Positions 25,841-34,971 of a DNA stretch of 64,000 nucleotides are shown in pieces. A program made the position numbers and the translations under genes. The notes under the pieces were generated by a model that did not search any database, was not told where the DNA came from, and was given only the letters and a program-made list of their open reading frames with translations. The first letter of the stretch is position 1. Each line of letters begins with the position of its first letter. This stretch comes from RPQJ01 sp963793005 (GTDB taxonomy: Bacteria > Pseudomonadota > Gammaproteobacteria > Steroidobacterales > Steroidobacteraceae): contig CAWBYP010000002.1 of NCBI GenBank assembly GCA_963793005.1, forward strand, positions 806,001 through 870,000, in the 5' to 3' direction.

Positions 25841-26674
25841 ATGCAGAGATTTACCGCGCTGCTTGCCATCGCCCTGACCCTTGCGCTCGGGAGCCCCGCC
25901 GCGCTGGCGGACGCGAAGACCGACAAACGCCTCGACGACTCACGCGCCGTCTTCGAGAGCTTTACCGGCATCTCCGAGCAGGCGATCCCTGGCTGGATGC
26001 TCGAAAGAGCCTACGGAATCGTGGTCGTACCCAGGGTCTTTGAAATGGCCGTGATGGGCGGCGGGCGTGGCGGACGTGGCGTCATGGCGGTGCGGAACCC
26101 GGACGGCAGCTGGAGCAACCCGGTATTCCTCAATCTTTACGGCGGAAGCTTCGGATTCCAGTTCGGCATGCAGATGACCGACGTCGTGCTGGTGCTGATG
26201 TCGCGCAAGACCGTCGAGGGCATCAGCGGTGGGAAATTCATACTCGGCGCAGACGCCAGCGTGGCTGCCGGGCCGGTGGGTCGCACGGCCTCCGCGAACA
26301 CGGACCCCATGTTCAAGTCCCAGATACTGTCCTACTCGCGCAGCGAGGGCGTCTTCGCCGGCATCTCGCTGGAAGGCACCGTGCTCGCGGTCGATGACGG
26401 TGCCGACGAAACCGCATACGGCGTGACAGGCATCCTCGCCTCACAGATCCTCGCGGGCCAGACCGGAACACCTCCGGCGGCAGCGCTCGCATTCAAGGCA
26501 GCGCTGGAGCACGCAACCAGCGAGGCAGCTTCGGCCGAAGCTCCAGCCCCGGCGCCGGCAGCGACTGCGCCGGCTGCAAGCGCGGCGGCGCCTGCCGGGA
26601 ACGACGCGTCGAACGCCCCGGTGCAGACCTTTCCGATGGAAGACCCGGCACCGGGCGCGCCGCCGCCGAACTGA
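25841..26674 (+). CDS. SYLF (Ysc84-like) lipid-binding domain secreted protein
   Basis: 277 residues with a signal peptide of about 23 (ALGSPAALA). The SYLF/DUF500 domain runs from about 30 to 210: AYGIVVVPRVFEMAVMGGG, GVMAVRN, SFGFQFGMQMTDVVLVLMS, and GRTASANTD...ILSYSRSEGVFAGISLEG. The last 50 residues are Ala/Pro-rich, probably a flexible tail. Bacterial SYLF proteins are periplasmic or envelope proteins of uncertain function; the eukaryotic domain binds phosphoinositides. It follows the CoA-transferase after about 80 bases, probably with its own promoter. Confidence 0.9.
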   Translation: MQRFTALLAIALTLALGSPAALADAKTDKRLDDSRAVFESFTGISEQAIPGWMLERAYGIVVVPRVFEMAVMGGGRGGRGVMAVRNPDGSWSNPVFLNLYGGSFGFQFGMQMTDVVLVLMSRKTVEGISGGKFILGADASVAAGPVGRTASANTDPMFKSQILSYSRSEGVFAGISLEGTVLAVDDGADETAYGVTGILASQILAGQTGTPPAAALAFKAALEHATSEAASAEAPAPAPAATAPAASAAAPAGNDASNAPVQTFPMEDPAPGAPPPN

Positions 26675-26679
26675 CCGTT

Positions 26680-27486
26680 TCAGCGCCGGAAGACGCCCCG
26701 GACCAGCCGCACCTGGCCTTCCTCGAGGCTGCGCCGCGCATTCGCCGCCTTCTGGCCAAGGTTGTCGACGAACACCGAAAGCCCCAGTTGCCCGGGCGCG
26801 GCGGGCGTGGCGTTAGCCACCGACCTGCCCAGGTGTTCGTCACTGGTGTCTTCGAAAACACCGACTACGAATCCGCACTCGCCAAGCACCGTCCGCATCT
26901 CATCGGCCGAAACCAGGCAGTTGTCGGCCGGGTCAGTCGCCCACGGGAGAGGGAAATGCGAGGCTGGCTCGCTTCCGGCGGCCATTTCCTGGAAGGCGAA
27001 CCGCCCGCCGGGCCTCAGGACCCTGTGCATCTCGGTGTACAGCCCGCGCTTGTCCGCGATATTCATGCCGACGTTCTGCATCCAGATGACGTCAAATGAT
27101 CCGTCCGGGAATGGCAGCTCCAGCGCGCTCACCTGGTGCACGGCAATCCGGTCATCGAGGCCGGTCAGCCGGTTCAACAGCGTCGCGCCGGCGCAATAGT
27201 CGGGCGACAGCTCGACGCAATCGACGCGGCAGCCGATCTCGGACGCGAGCGTTCGTGCCGGCCCGGCAAGCCCGGCGCCAATGTCGAGAACCCGGTCCTG
27301 CGGCCGAATCTGCGCCAGTTCCAGCAGCTCGCGCGAAGCGCGCAGCCCCCCAGTGTGAAAATGATCGAGAGGCGCTAGTTTTTCGGGCGCCAGCCGCTGT
27401 TCGGGATCCAGTCCTGCCGTGCGCAAGGCCGCAAGGATTCGCGCCTCGATGTCGCTTGCCGAGTAATGTGCTTCCAGTCCAGCCAT
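26680..27486 (-). CDS. Class I SAM-dependent methyltransferase (sarcosine/dimethylglycine or sterol type)
   Basis: 268 residues. Motif I is VLDIGAGLAGPARTLASEIG, followed by the acidic CVELSPDYC, and FDVIWMQNVGMNIADK and VLRPGGRFAFQEM as motifs II and III. The LDHFHTGGLRASRELLELA part before motif I is typical of small-molecule methyltransferases that act on glycine derivatives or isoprenoids. The substrate is not known. It is preceded on the same strand, 30 bases upstream, by a second methyltransferase gene. Confidence 0.88.
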   Translation of the reverse strand: MAGLEAHYSASDIEARILAALRTAGLDPEQRLAPEKLAPLDHFHTGGLRASRELLELAQIRPQDRVLDIGAGLAGPARTLASEIGCRVDCVELSPDYCAGATLLNRLTGLDDRIAVHQVSALELPFPDGSFDVIWMQNVGMNIADKRGLYTEMHRVLRPGGRFAFQEMAAGSEPASHFPLPWATDPADNCLVSADEMRTVLGECGFVVGVFEDTSDEHLGRSVANATPAAPGQLGLSVFVDNLGQKAANARRSLEEGQVRLVRGVFRR

Positions 27487-27516
27487 GGCTTCCCCCGTAT
27501 CCAGTATCGAACAGAC

Positions 27517-28200
27517 TCAGGCACTCTTCCGTGCCAGGACCACCTCCGACGGAAACAACATCTGTTGATGGTATTCCCTGGCGTCGACGACGAAACCGTG
27601 TTGCCGCAGCCTGTCCGCCATCTGCACTCCGCGACAGCCGCCCAGGGCCCTGGGCGACAACCTGTAGATGGCTTCATAGATCCTGCTTGCCCGCGATTCG
27701 CCGCGGGCCATGTTCACCAGCACCAGCCGGCCACCGGGCTTCAGGGCGCGCCTGAATTCTTCCAGCACCCGGTCCATGTCGGCGCCAGGAATGAGATCGA
27801 ACATGTAGCTGTTGAACAGGATATCGATCGAATCCGCCGACACGGGAAGATCGAAGGCCGTCCCAGGTTCCAGCCGGTAGTCCACGCCGGACACGTCGCG
27901 CATGCGTGACCTGGCCCTGGCCAGCATTCCGGGTGAGAGATCGATCCCGACGTTCTGCCCGTGAGGATTTCTCTCCAGGATCTCGCGGAACGCCACCCCG
28001 GTGCCGACGGCCACCTCCAGGATCGACTGGCCGTCCTCAATGGCAGCAAGCTCGATCGCCCGCGCCGTCGCGCGAGACTCAGTGAGCCGGCCCCAGATGT
28101 CGTAGACGCCGGCGATCCTGTCGTAGACCTGCGGAATATCGGCCTGCGAAACGCGGGCATCCAGTTCCGGTTCGCTATGTTGAAGATCCTGCTTGTTCAT
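27517..28200 (-). CDS. Class I SAM-dependent methyltransferase (UbiE-like)
   Basis: 227 residues from the ATG at 28200, with GGGGAG upstream. The pattern VYDRIAGVYDIWGRLTES, then ILEVAVGTGVAFREIL (motif I), GIDLSPGMLARARSRM, and FRRALKPGGRLVLVNMA is that of the UbiE/phospholipid N-methyltransferase group. The C-terminal SPRALGGCRGVQMADRLRQH segment is also usual there. Substrate unknown; a lipid or quinone is plausible. It pairs with the following methyltransferase gene. Confidence 0.87.
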   Translation of the reverse strand: MNKQDLQHSEPELDARVSQADIPQVYDRIAGVYDIWGRLTESRATARAIELAAIEDGQSILEVAVGTGVAFREILERNPHGQNVGIDLSPGMLARARSRMRDVSGVDYRLEPGTAFDLPVSADSIDILFNSYMFDLIPGADMDRVLEEFRRALKPGGRLVLVNMARGESRASRIYEAIYRLSPRALGGCRGVQMADRLRQHGFVVDAREYHQQMLFPSEVVLARKSA

Positions 28201-28392
28201 ACGACTCCCCGCACGGTTCCAAGTCAGGGCAACCATTGTGGGCCTTTCTGGGGCCGGTGGTGAATTGCATGACCCGTGGCGAATAGGCGCGCGACCCCTC
28301 CGAGGCCGCGCGATCGCCGACGACACTTACTCAGTGTGGTTACAATCTCCCGAAATGAACCGCGGCGACGAAGGAGCTGCATTGTCTTGCCC

Positions 28393-28896
28393 ATGACCAT
28401 CGACTCGCGCTATTTCCTGGTGACCAGGGCCGGTGTGCTGGTACTCGCAGCGCTCTGCGCGGGTACGGTCGCGTCGCCACCCGCCTGGGCCGGCTACACC
28501 TACGTGCAGGCCGCGACGATCCCTGAATCGGACCTGATCCAGCCTGCAGCGCTGGTTGCGATACTCGAGTCCTCGTCGCAACGGAAGCCGCTGGTGCTGC
28601 AGGTCGGGGCGCACGTGCTCTACGTCCAGGCGCACATACCGGGCTCGGAATATGTTGGTCCGGGTGAGGAAGACGAGGGCCTCGAGGCACTGCGCAGCCG
28701 CGTTGCGAAGCTGCCGCGGGATACGCCGATTGTCATCTACTGCGGCTGCTGCCCCTGGGATCATTGCCGGAACATCGGCGGCGCGTACGCAGCACTCCAG
28801 CGGCTCGGATTCACCGGGGTGAAAGTCCTGTATCTCGAGTACGACTTCGGCAGCAACTGGGTCGACCTGGGATATCCGGTGGCTGTGGGCGAGTGA
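28393..28896 (+). CDS. Secreted rhodanese-like protein
   Basis: 167 residues with a signal peptide of about 32 residues (ASPPAWA). The rhodanese fold is visible: VQAHIPGSEYVGPG, then the active-site loop IVIYCGCCPWDHCRN, then GAYAALQRLGFTGVKVLYL. The loop is Cys-rich (CGCCPWxxC), a variant found in periplasmic rhodaneses that may handle metal or persulfide. Substrate unknown. Its stop (TGA) touches the reading frame that follows, so it is probably transcribed with the glycerophosphodiesterase gene. Confidence 0.85.
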   Translation: MTIDSRYFLVTRAGVLVLAALCAGTVASPPAWAGYTYVQAATIPESDLIQPAALVAILESSSQRKPLVLQVGAHVLYVQAHIPGSEYVGPGEEDEGLEALRSRVAKLPRDTPIVIYCGCCPWDHCRNIGGAYAALQRLGFTGVKVLYLEYDFGSNWVDLGYPVAVGE

Positions 28897-28925
28897 GTCG
28901 GGCGAAACCCAAGGGGAGGATTGCC

Positions 28926-30791
28926 TTGGACGACAGCCTCTACTGGCGCGCCGGCAGGGATTTCCGACTTCGGTGGAAGCAGTCGATCGGCTTTCACTTA
29001 CTGATGCAGGCACTCGGGATCGCGATCTTCGGACCGCTGGCGACCTTTATTGCGCACCGGCTAGTCGCCGCCACTGGCGAGTCGGTCGTCACGAATTTCG
29101 ACCTGGCCGGCTACGCGCTGTCACCGATCGGGGGCGTTGTTCGCTGCTGTTCGTCGCAGCGATTGCGATCGGACTGTTGCTGGCGGAGTTCGCGGGCCAG
29201 AGCTGGATCTCTGGCCACGCCATCGCACGCCGGCCGACCACGGTACTTGCCACGGTCGCCATGGTGCTGCAGCGGCTGCCGGCATTGATCGCGCTTGGTG
29301 CACGGGTATTCCTGCGTCTGCTGCTGATCGCGTTGCCGTTCCTCGCCGTGATCGGCCTGGTGTGGTTCACGACGCTGCGCGAACAGGACATCAACTACTA
29401 CCTGGCCGGTCAGCCACCGGAGTGGAAGCGCGCTCTGGTCGTCGCCGAGGTGCTCGGAGTCGGCTATGCGTGCGTCGCAATCTGGCAGTCGGCGCGCTGG
29501 ATCTTCGCCGTACCGCAACTGGTCTTCGAGAAGGCATCGCCGCGTAAAGCCATTGCAGAGAGCGAGCGCCTGACCAAGGGCAGGCTCGGACAGATCATCA
29601 CCCGCGTCACGCCTATTGTGGGCCCTGATGCTGGCCCTCGGATTTGCGGCCGCCTGGCTCGGACGCCAGTTGTCGGCTGCCGCCCTCGATTGGGCCGCCA
29701 TCGACTTCGGCCGCGTGCTGCCGATGGTGATGCTGTTCACCGTGGTGACCCTCCTGAGTGGCTTCCTGTACAGCAGCTTGCTGCTCGGCGGGCATCAGTT
29801 CCTGGTCACGCGGCTCTATGCCGAGGCGCGCGATTCTGCCCGCTGGCGCGACGCACCACCGCTCGAGGCGCCCGACCAGCGCTCGCGCCGGCTTGCGCTG
29901 CCAGCAGCCTGGGCGACGCTCGCACTGCTGGCCGTCGCAATTGGAGCCGGCTGGTTCGTTGCCTCGCGCATGCTCGAGGACACGCCGGTAGAGATCACCG
30001 CGCACCGTGGCGCGAAGATCCACGCGCCGGAGAATTCGATGGCTGCATTCCGCGCGGCAATGGACGCGGGCGCGGACTACATCGAGCTCGACGTGCAGCG
30101 CGCGCTCGATGGCACGGTAATCGTGCTGCACGACAGGGACCTGATGCGGATGGCGGACGATCCGCGCGCGCTCGGCAGCCTCACGACAGCGGAGCTTTCA
30201 ACGATCGACATCGGGCGGAAGTACGACGCAGCATTCGCTGGCGAGGTGCCGCCGACCCTTGAACAGGTGATTGACCTGGTGAACGGCCGGATGAACATCA
30301 ACGTGGAGCTCAAGTACAACGTACCGGATCCCGACCTGGCTCCCGCAGTCGTCGACCTGCTCCGCCGGAAGGATTTTGTCGACCAGGTCGTGATCACTTC
30401 CCTGGACGCTGCCGCGCTCCGTCAGATCAAGGAAATCGAACCCGGACTCAAGGTCGGCCTGATCGTCACGGCCGCAGTGGGAGACGTTGCGAAGACGCCG
30501 GCGGATTTCGTCAGCCTGAACTCGGCGCGGGCAACCCCTTCTCTCGTGCGTCGCGCGCACGCGGCTGGAAAGGAAGTCCACGTCTGGACGGTGAACACGC
30601 CTGAAGTGATGCTGCGAATGATTGAGCGCGGCGTGGACAACATCATCACGGACGATCCGGCACTGCTCGCCAGGGTGATCCGCGATCGCGAGGCGCTAAG
30701 CCCCAGCGAGAAGCGCGCACTTCGGCTGCGGGTCCTGTTCGCTGATCCGCCGCGGGAAGTCGAGGATCCCGCAGCGGTTGAAGCCCTGTAG
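28926..30791 (+). pseudogene. Glycerophosphodiester phosphodiesterase with N-terminal membrane domain, two frameshifts
   Basis: The gene starts at a TTG at 28926 with AAGGGGAGGA five bases upstream. The frame is lost near 29131-29145, next to a run of five G, where one base seems missing. The correct frame then encodes the conserved multi-helix GDPD membrane region (LLFVAAIAIGLLLAEFAG onward). It shifts back near 29611-29616, where one base seems extra. The two shifts cancel. Repaired, the protein would be about 620 residues: an eight-or-so helix membrane domain, then a GDPD TIM barrel. Sequencing or assembly error is as likely as real decay, since all segments keep coding character. Confidence 0.75.
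29616..30791 (+). CDS. Intact GDPD catalytic part of the interrupted gene
   Basis: This is the longest frame that survives the second shift (391 residues from a TTG). It has three membrane helices, then a complete GDPD barrel: ITAHRGAKIHAPENSMAAF, YIELDVQRALDGTVIVLHD, MNINVELKYN and HVWTVNTPEVMLRMIERGVD. The catalytic His pair and the metal-binding Glu and Asp residues are all present. It would hydrolyse glycerophosphodiesters to glycerol-3-phosphate and an alcohol. Whether it is made alone, or only as part of the longer protein, depends on whether the frameshifts are real. Confidence 0.6.
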   Translation: MWALMLALGFAAAWLGRQLSAAALDWAAIDFGRVLPMVMLFTVVTLLSGFLYSSLLLGGHQFLVTRLYAEARDSARWRDAPPLEAPDQRSRRLALPAAWATLALLAVAIGAGWFVASRMLEDTPVEITAHRGAKIHAPENSMAAFRAAMDAGADYIELDVQRALDGTVIVLHDRDLMRMADDPRALGSLTTAELSTIDIGRKYDAAFAGEVPPTLEQVIDLVNGRMNINVELKYNVPDPDLAPAVVDLLRRKDFVDQVVITSLDAAALRQIKEIEPGLKVGLIVTAAVGDVAKTPADFVSLNSARATPSLVRRAHAAGKEVHVWTVNTPEVMLRMIERGVDNIITDDPALLARVIRDREALSPSEKRALRLRVLFADPPREVEDPAAVEAL

Positions 30792-30876
30792 CCCGGGCAG
30801 GTGTCCCTGCTGCGAGGCTCCGGGCCGCTGTCGCGGAATCGAACACAGGGCGCTGCTACGGGATCGCGCAGTCCAG

Positions 30877-31542
30877 TCAGATCTGACGATCGTCCACCGG
30901 CACCTCGGGCACGTAGGCGACCCCACAACCGCCGAGCCCGCAATAGCCGTCAGGATTCTTCGCCAGGTACTGCTGGTGATAATCCTCGGCGTAGAAGAAC
31001 TCTGGTGCCGGCAGGATCTCGGTCGTGATCGTGTCGAGGCCCGCCGCAGTGAGCCGCGCCTGGTATGAATCACGGCTGCGCTCGGCGAGTCCTCGCTGCC
31101 CGTCGTCGCTTACATAGATCCCGGATCGATACTGCGTGCCGATGTCGCCACCCTGGCGCATTCCCTGCGTCGGATCGTGCGATTCCCAGAACACCTTGAG
31201 CAGGTCCCGGTAGCCGATGCGCGACGGATCGAACACCACGCGCACGACCTCGCCGTGCCCGGTGCGGCCACTGCACACTTCCTCATAGCTGGGGTTTGGT
31301 GTCTGCCCGGCCGCATAACCGACCGACGTGCTGTAGACACCGGGGAGCATCCAGAATTTCTTCTCCGCGCCCCAGAAACAGCCCAATCCGAACAGCGCGA
31401 GCTGCATGCCTTCCGGGAACGGCGGCTCGAGCCGGTTGCCATTGACGAAGTGCCGCTCCGGCACCTGCATTCTTGCCGTCCGGCCGGGAAGTGCCTCGCC
31501 GGCAGCCGGCAACACCGACTTGCTGGATTTCCACAGACTCAT
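30877..31542 (-). CDS. msrA: Peptide-methionine (S)-S-oxide reductase MsrA
   Basis: 221 residues. The active site is GLGCFWGAEKKFW with catalytic Cys55. The family motifs GYAAGQTPNPSYEEVCSGRTGH and DPTQGMRQGGDIGTQYRS follow. Resolving cysteines C201 and C206 lie in YCGLGGCGV near the C-terminus. It repairs oxidised methionine in proteins. No signal peptide is seen, so it is cytoplasmic. Confidence 0.97.
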   Translation of the reverse strand: MSLWKSSKSVLPAAGEALPGRTARMQVPERHFVNGNRLEPPFPEGMQLALFGLGCFWGAEKKFWMLPGVYSTSVGYAAGQTPNPSYEEVCSGRTGHGEVVRVVFDPSRIGYRDLLKVFWESHDPTQGMRQGGDIGTQYRSGIYVSDDGQRGLAERSRDSYQARLTAAGLDTITTEILPAPEFFYAEDYHQQYLAKNPDGYCGLGGCGVAYVPEVPVDDRQI

Positions 31543-31570
31543 TTGGATCCTCCGCTCACGAAACCTTCAA

Positions 31571-32272
31571 TCAGCCCTGCTGCATCCGCAGGGCCTGCGC
31601 CAGCCCCTCCCACATTGCGGGATCTCCGAGCACGACCGCGAGTCCGTTGATGATGAACTGCACGCCGATGCAGATCATCAGGAATCCCATCAGGCGCGTC
31701 AGGGCCAGCATGCCTGTTACGCCAAGAATGCGGTTGAACTTTTCCGCAGCGCGCAGCACCGACCACGAGATCACGGCGACCAGCAGGATGCCGGTCGCGA
31801 CGCCCAGGAAGTCGGCGATGCGGTCCCAGCCCTGGCGCGCACTTGCCTGCGATGAAAGGCTCATCACCACTGCAAATGTGCCGGGACCGCTGAGGCCCGG
31901 CATCGCAAGCGGCGTAAAGGCGATGTCGTGACGGATCTCGTCGGTCGACGGCACCTTGCCCCGCCCTGCATCCGCACCCGGAAACAGCATCCCGAAACCG
32001 AGGAACGCGACGATCATGCCGCCCGCGATCCGCATTCCCGGAATAGAGATCCCGAAGAAACTCATGACCAGGCTGCCGGCGACCAGGAAGCTCGACATCA
32101 ACATGAACGTATAAATGCACGCGCGGCGGATCTGCCGCAGGCGCTCCTGTTCCGGGAGGTGCGATGCGACCGCGATTACCAGCGGAACCGCGCCGAGCGG
32201 ATTGACGATCGGCAGGATCGCGAGCAGCGCTCCCGCCGCGTAGCCCAGGTACGTGGTAAACCATTGCATCAA
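31571..32272 (-). CDS. MarC family integral membrane protein
   Basis: 233 residues with six hydrophobic helices. The MarC/UPF0056 signatures are visible: NPLGAVPLVIAVASHLPEQE near the start, GMRIAGGMIVAFLGFGML, and ALTRLMGFLMICIGVQFIINGL near the end. The family was once linked to multiple antibiotic resistance, a link later questioned, and its transport role is unknown. It lies 28 bases upstream of msrA on the same strand. Confidence 0.93.
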   Translation of the reverse strand: MMQWFTTYLGYAAGALLAILPIVNPLGAVPLVIAVASHLPEQERLRQIRRACIYTFMLMSSFLVAGSLVMSFFGISIPGMRIAGGMIVAFLGFGMLFPGADAGRGKVPSTDEIRHDIAFTPLAMPGLSGPGTFAVVMSLSSQASARQGWDRIADFLGVATGILLVAVISWSVLRAAEKFNRILGVTGMLALTRLMGFLMICIGVQFIINGLAVVLGDPAMWEGLAQALRMQQG

Positions 32273-32328
32273 CTGGACTCCCGCAGCCTTGGCGCCGCGC
32301 GCGTTACGACCGGGCGGCCAGGCCCCGC

Positions 32329-32580
32329 CTAGGACGTCGGCGGATCGATGCGCTCGAAATCGAGCGAGGGTTCGTCGCCAGGCCGGAAATACAGGTAACG
32401 GCCACTCATGCCCGCCAGCGCCCCGTCACGTTCGGCACGCGACGCGAACCAGTGTTCCTGCTGCCAGTCGCCGCCCATCAGGTTGCTGAACGGATCGCTG
32501 CTGCGCAGCCGCACCCGGATGCCGTACGGGCGCGCCCCCGGCATCGGGGCACGCAGATTGTGTTCGTGGCAGGTGGCCAT
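32329..32580 (-). CDS. Small conserved cytoplasmic protein of unknown function
   Basis: 83 residues. The block YGIRVRLRSSDPFSNLMG, then DWQQEHWFASRAERD and RYLYFRPGDEPSLDFERI, looks like a conserved family found beside housekeeping genes in Gammaproteobacteria. It has no signal peptide or membrane helix. Function unknown. Confidence 0.75.
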   Translation of the reverse strand: MATCHEHNLRAPMPGARPYGIRVRLRSSDPFSNLMGGDWQQEHWFASRAERDGALAGMSGRYLYFRPGDEPSLDFERIDPPTS

Positions 32581-32639
32581 GAGTCGTCAGCCGCTCCGTT
32601 TCCTGCGGCGATTCTATCGTGAAACCCGCCGTGTGCCTG

Positions 32640-34874
32640 CTAGAACGTCTTGCCGAGCAACAGATAGAACGCCGTATCGCCCTCGGCGAAACCCGCCGCA
32701 AGATATAGCGGGCCGAACGGCGTCTCCGCGGCAAGGAATGCGCTGCCTCCGAACTTGAGGTCGCTGAAGTCCACGTCCTGCTTCGTCTGCCAGACGTTGC
32801 CGGCCTCCAGTGACGCGCCTATGTAGGCCGGGAACTCGAACAGCCCGGTGCCGCCGCGGCTGATTCGCCTGTAGAGGATGGTCCTGACGATGCCGTACTG
32901 GGTGCCGATCAGCGCATCCTGGGGCAGGCCCGACAGGTTCAGGAACCCGCCCAGCGTAAAGAGCTCGGAGGGCGAAACGACCCGGTTGTCGAGCGCCGAC
33001 CCGGCTGCCAACGACACTACCAGGCTGTTGCGCTCGCGGCTGCGGGCGAACAGCCAGTTCGCCTCGACGATATCGGCATTCGCACTGGCGCCCAGCGCCT
33101 CGCTCTCCACCTGCCAGCTGGCGTGAAATGCCTGGCCGTGCCGCGGGAAATATGCGCTGTCGAGCCTGTCGTAGCCGAACTCGAGATAGGCGGCACCAAG
33201 GTCGAAATCATCCGCGGGGGTGACCGGTTCACCCACCATGACGTGGCTGCTGCCTGTGCCGCGCCGAATGCCCACTCGCACTTCTCCCCAGTTCGAAAGC
33301 TCCGCGCCGACGGCCAGCAGGAACTGCGTGTCACGGATTCGGTACTGCGCCACGCGCTGCCCGTCCTCCACTATCTGCAGCGTCTCGAGGTCGTAGTGGA
33401 ATGCGGGCGCGACGAAGAACTCGGTGGTCAGCGACAGCGGCTGGAAGAGCTCCGCATGGAAATGCGGATCCTCGCCGAGTTGCACGTCGAACAGCAGTTC
33501 GCCATCCAGCCTGTTCACACCGGTCATCAGCAACCTGGCGCCTGCATTCGCGTAGGTCCCCCCTTCGTAGTCACTTTCGATGCTCATGCCGAATCGCAGG
33601 AAATTGGGCCCCCATGACTTGCGGCGCAGGTCGATTTCCAGCCCCCGCTGTCCTTCGTCACGCACGACCTTGTAATCGATGGCTTCATAGCGATCGAGCC
33701 CGTACTGGCCATAGGCCTTCTGCTTCAGTTCCTGCGTGTCCAGCGGCCTGCCGGCCATGTCGCCAAACACGGCCTCGATACGCGCCGCGTCCTGCTCCGA
33801 GTGCGGCGCGGGCCGCACGAAGGCTACCTGCACGTCACGTTCGGCAGCCCTGGTTCTCGAAGCCACGTAGGCCGCATAGTCATGCGGCGGCAGCGCCAGC
33901 GCGGCCAGGCGCACCTGCTGCTTCTGCACGGCCACCTCGCCCGCGACCTGCACCAGTGGCATCCGGGTGAAGTCGATCGACGTCATGCGCCCGAGCTCCG
34001 GCTCGACCAGCACATCGCCCGGCTTCAATTCGGCGCGCGACGCCTCGGTGCCACGCCGGACCATGATGGCGATCATCTGGTTGGTCACGTCGAGCGGCGT
34101 CTCCAGCCCGCTGCGCTTCGCGAGCGGAAAGCTCACGTCCACGGCGATCACGACGTCCACGCCCATCTCGCGCGCCAGGTTGACCGGCAGGTTGTCCACC
34201 AGCCCCCCGTCCACCAGCAGCCGCCCGTCGATCTCCACGGGGGCAAACACGCCGGGTGCCGACATGCTCGCACGCAGCACGGTGGCGAGGTCTCCGGAAC
34301 TCAGCACCACCGGATCGCCGCTCTCCAGGTCGGTTGCGAGCCCGCGGAACGGGGTCGGCAGCCTGTCGAAGTCCTGCACGTCCGCCACGCCCATCGTCGC
34401 ATTGCGCAGCACCTGCGTGATTTTCTGGCCCTGCACCAGGCCGAGTGGCAGCACGACGCCATCGTCGGCACGGATGCCGAGTCCTCCTGTGGCGAGGAAG
34501 CTGCGGTCGTCCTGCTTGCGACGGTAGACCAGGTCCTTGCGCGGCGCCCGGTCACGCAGCAGGTCCTGCCAGTCGAGTTCGCGGAACACGCCGGCGATTT
34601 CGTCGCCACTGAGGCCGGCCGCATAGAGCCCGCCGACGACCGCACCCATGCTGGTTCCGGCAACCGCATCGATGGGCACGTGCATCTGCTCCAGTGCCCG
34701 TATGACCCCGATATGGGCCGCCCCGCGCGCACCCCCGCCACTCAGCACCAGGCCGATCTTCTGACGCCCTGCGCTGGATTCTGCGGGCGCGTCATCCGCG
34801 CTGACCGCTGCAGGACCGGCCAGGCATCCGATTGCCACGGCCGCCATCAACACGAGTCGGATCATCATCTGCAT
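32640..34874 (-). CDS. Patatin-like phospholipase with outer-membrane barrel (PlpD-like, type Vd secretion)
   Basis: 744 residues from the ATG at 34874; a second ATG six bases later has the better spacing to GGAG. Signal peptide about 26. The patatin domain (38-310) has the oxyanion loop SGGGARGAAHIG, nucleophile Ser75 in GTSMG and catalytic Asp222 in VDGGLVDNLPVN. A POTRA-like segment follows (about 385-450), then a barrel of about 16 strands ending in YLLLGKTF with C-terminal Phe, an outer-membrane signal. Length and layout match PlpD of Pseudomonas aeruginosa, a phospholipase A1. It is divergent from the TonB receptor gene across 97 bases. Confidence 0.9.
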   Translation of the reverse strand: MQMMIRLVLMAAVAIGCLAGPAAVSADDAPAESSAGRQKIGLVLSGGGARGAAHIGVIRALEQMHVPIDAVAGTSMGAVVGGLYAAGLSGDEIAGVFRELDWQDLLRDRAPRKDLVYRRKQDDRSFLATGGLGIRADDGVVLPLGLVQGQKITQVLRNATMGVADVQDFDRLPTPFRGLATDLESGDPVVLSSGDLATVLRASMSAPGVFAPVEIDGRLLVDGGLVDNLPVNLAREMGVDVVIAVDVSFPLAKRSGLETPLDVTNQMIAIMVRRGTEASRAELKPGDVLVEPELGRMTSIDFTRMPLVQVAGEVAVQKQQVRLAALALPPHDYAAYVASRTRAAERDVQVAFVRPAPHSEQDAARIEAVFGDMAGRPLDTQELKQKAYGQYGLDRYEAIDYKVVRDEGQRGLEIDLRRKSWGPNFLRFGMSIESDYEGGTYANAGARLLMTGVNRLDGELLFDVQLGEDPHFHAELFQPLSLTTEFFVAPAFHYDLETLQIVEDGQRVAQYRIRDTQFLLAVGAELSNWGEVRVGIRRGTGSSHVMVGEPVTPADDFDLGAAYLEFGYDRLDSAYFPRHGQAFHASWQVESEALGASANADIVEANWLFARSRERNSLVVSLAAGSALDNRVVSPSELFTLGGFLNLSGLPQDALIGTQYGIVRTILYRRISRGGTGLFEFPAYIGASLEAGNVWQTKQDVDFSDLKFGGSAFLAAETPFGPLYLAAGFAEGDTAFYLLLGKTF

Positions 34875-34971
34875 CGCTCCGGAGACCTCGCTGTCGATAC
34901 TAGCAAACGCAGCGTCGACATCCCGTCGCGACCATGGGCGATAATCCGCACCGCATGGCAACCGGCTCTCG

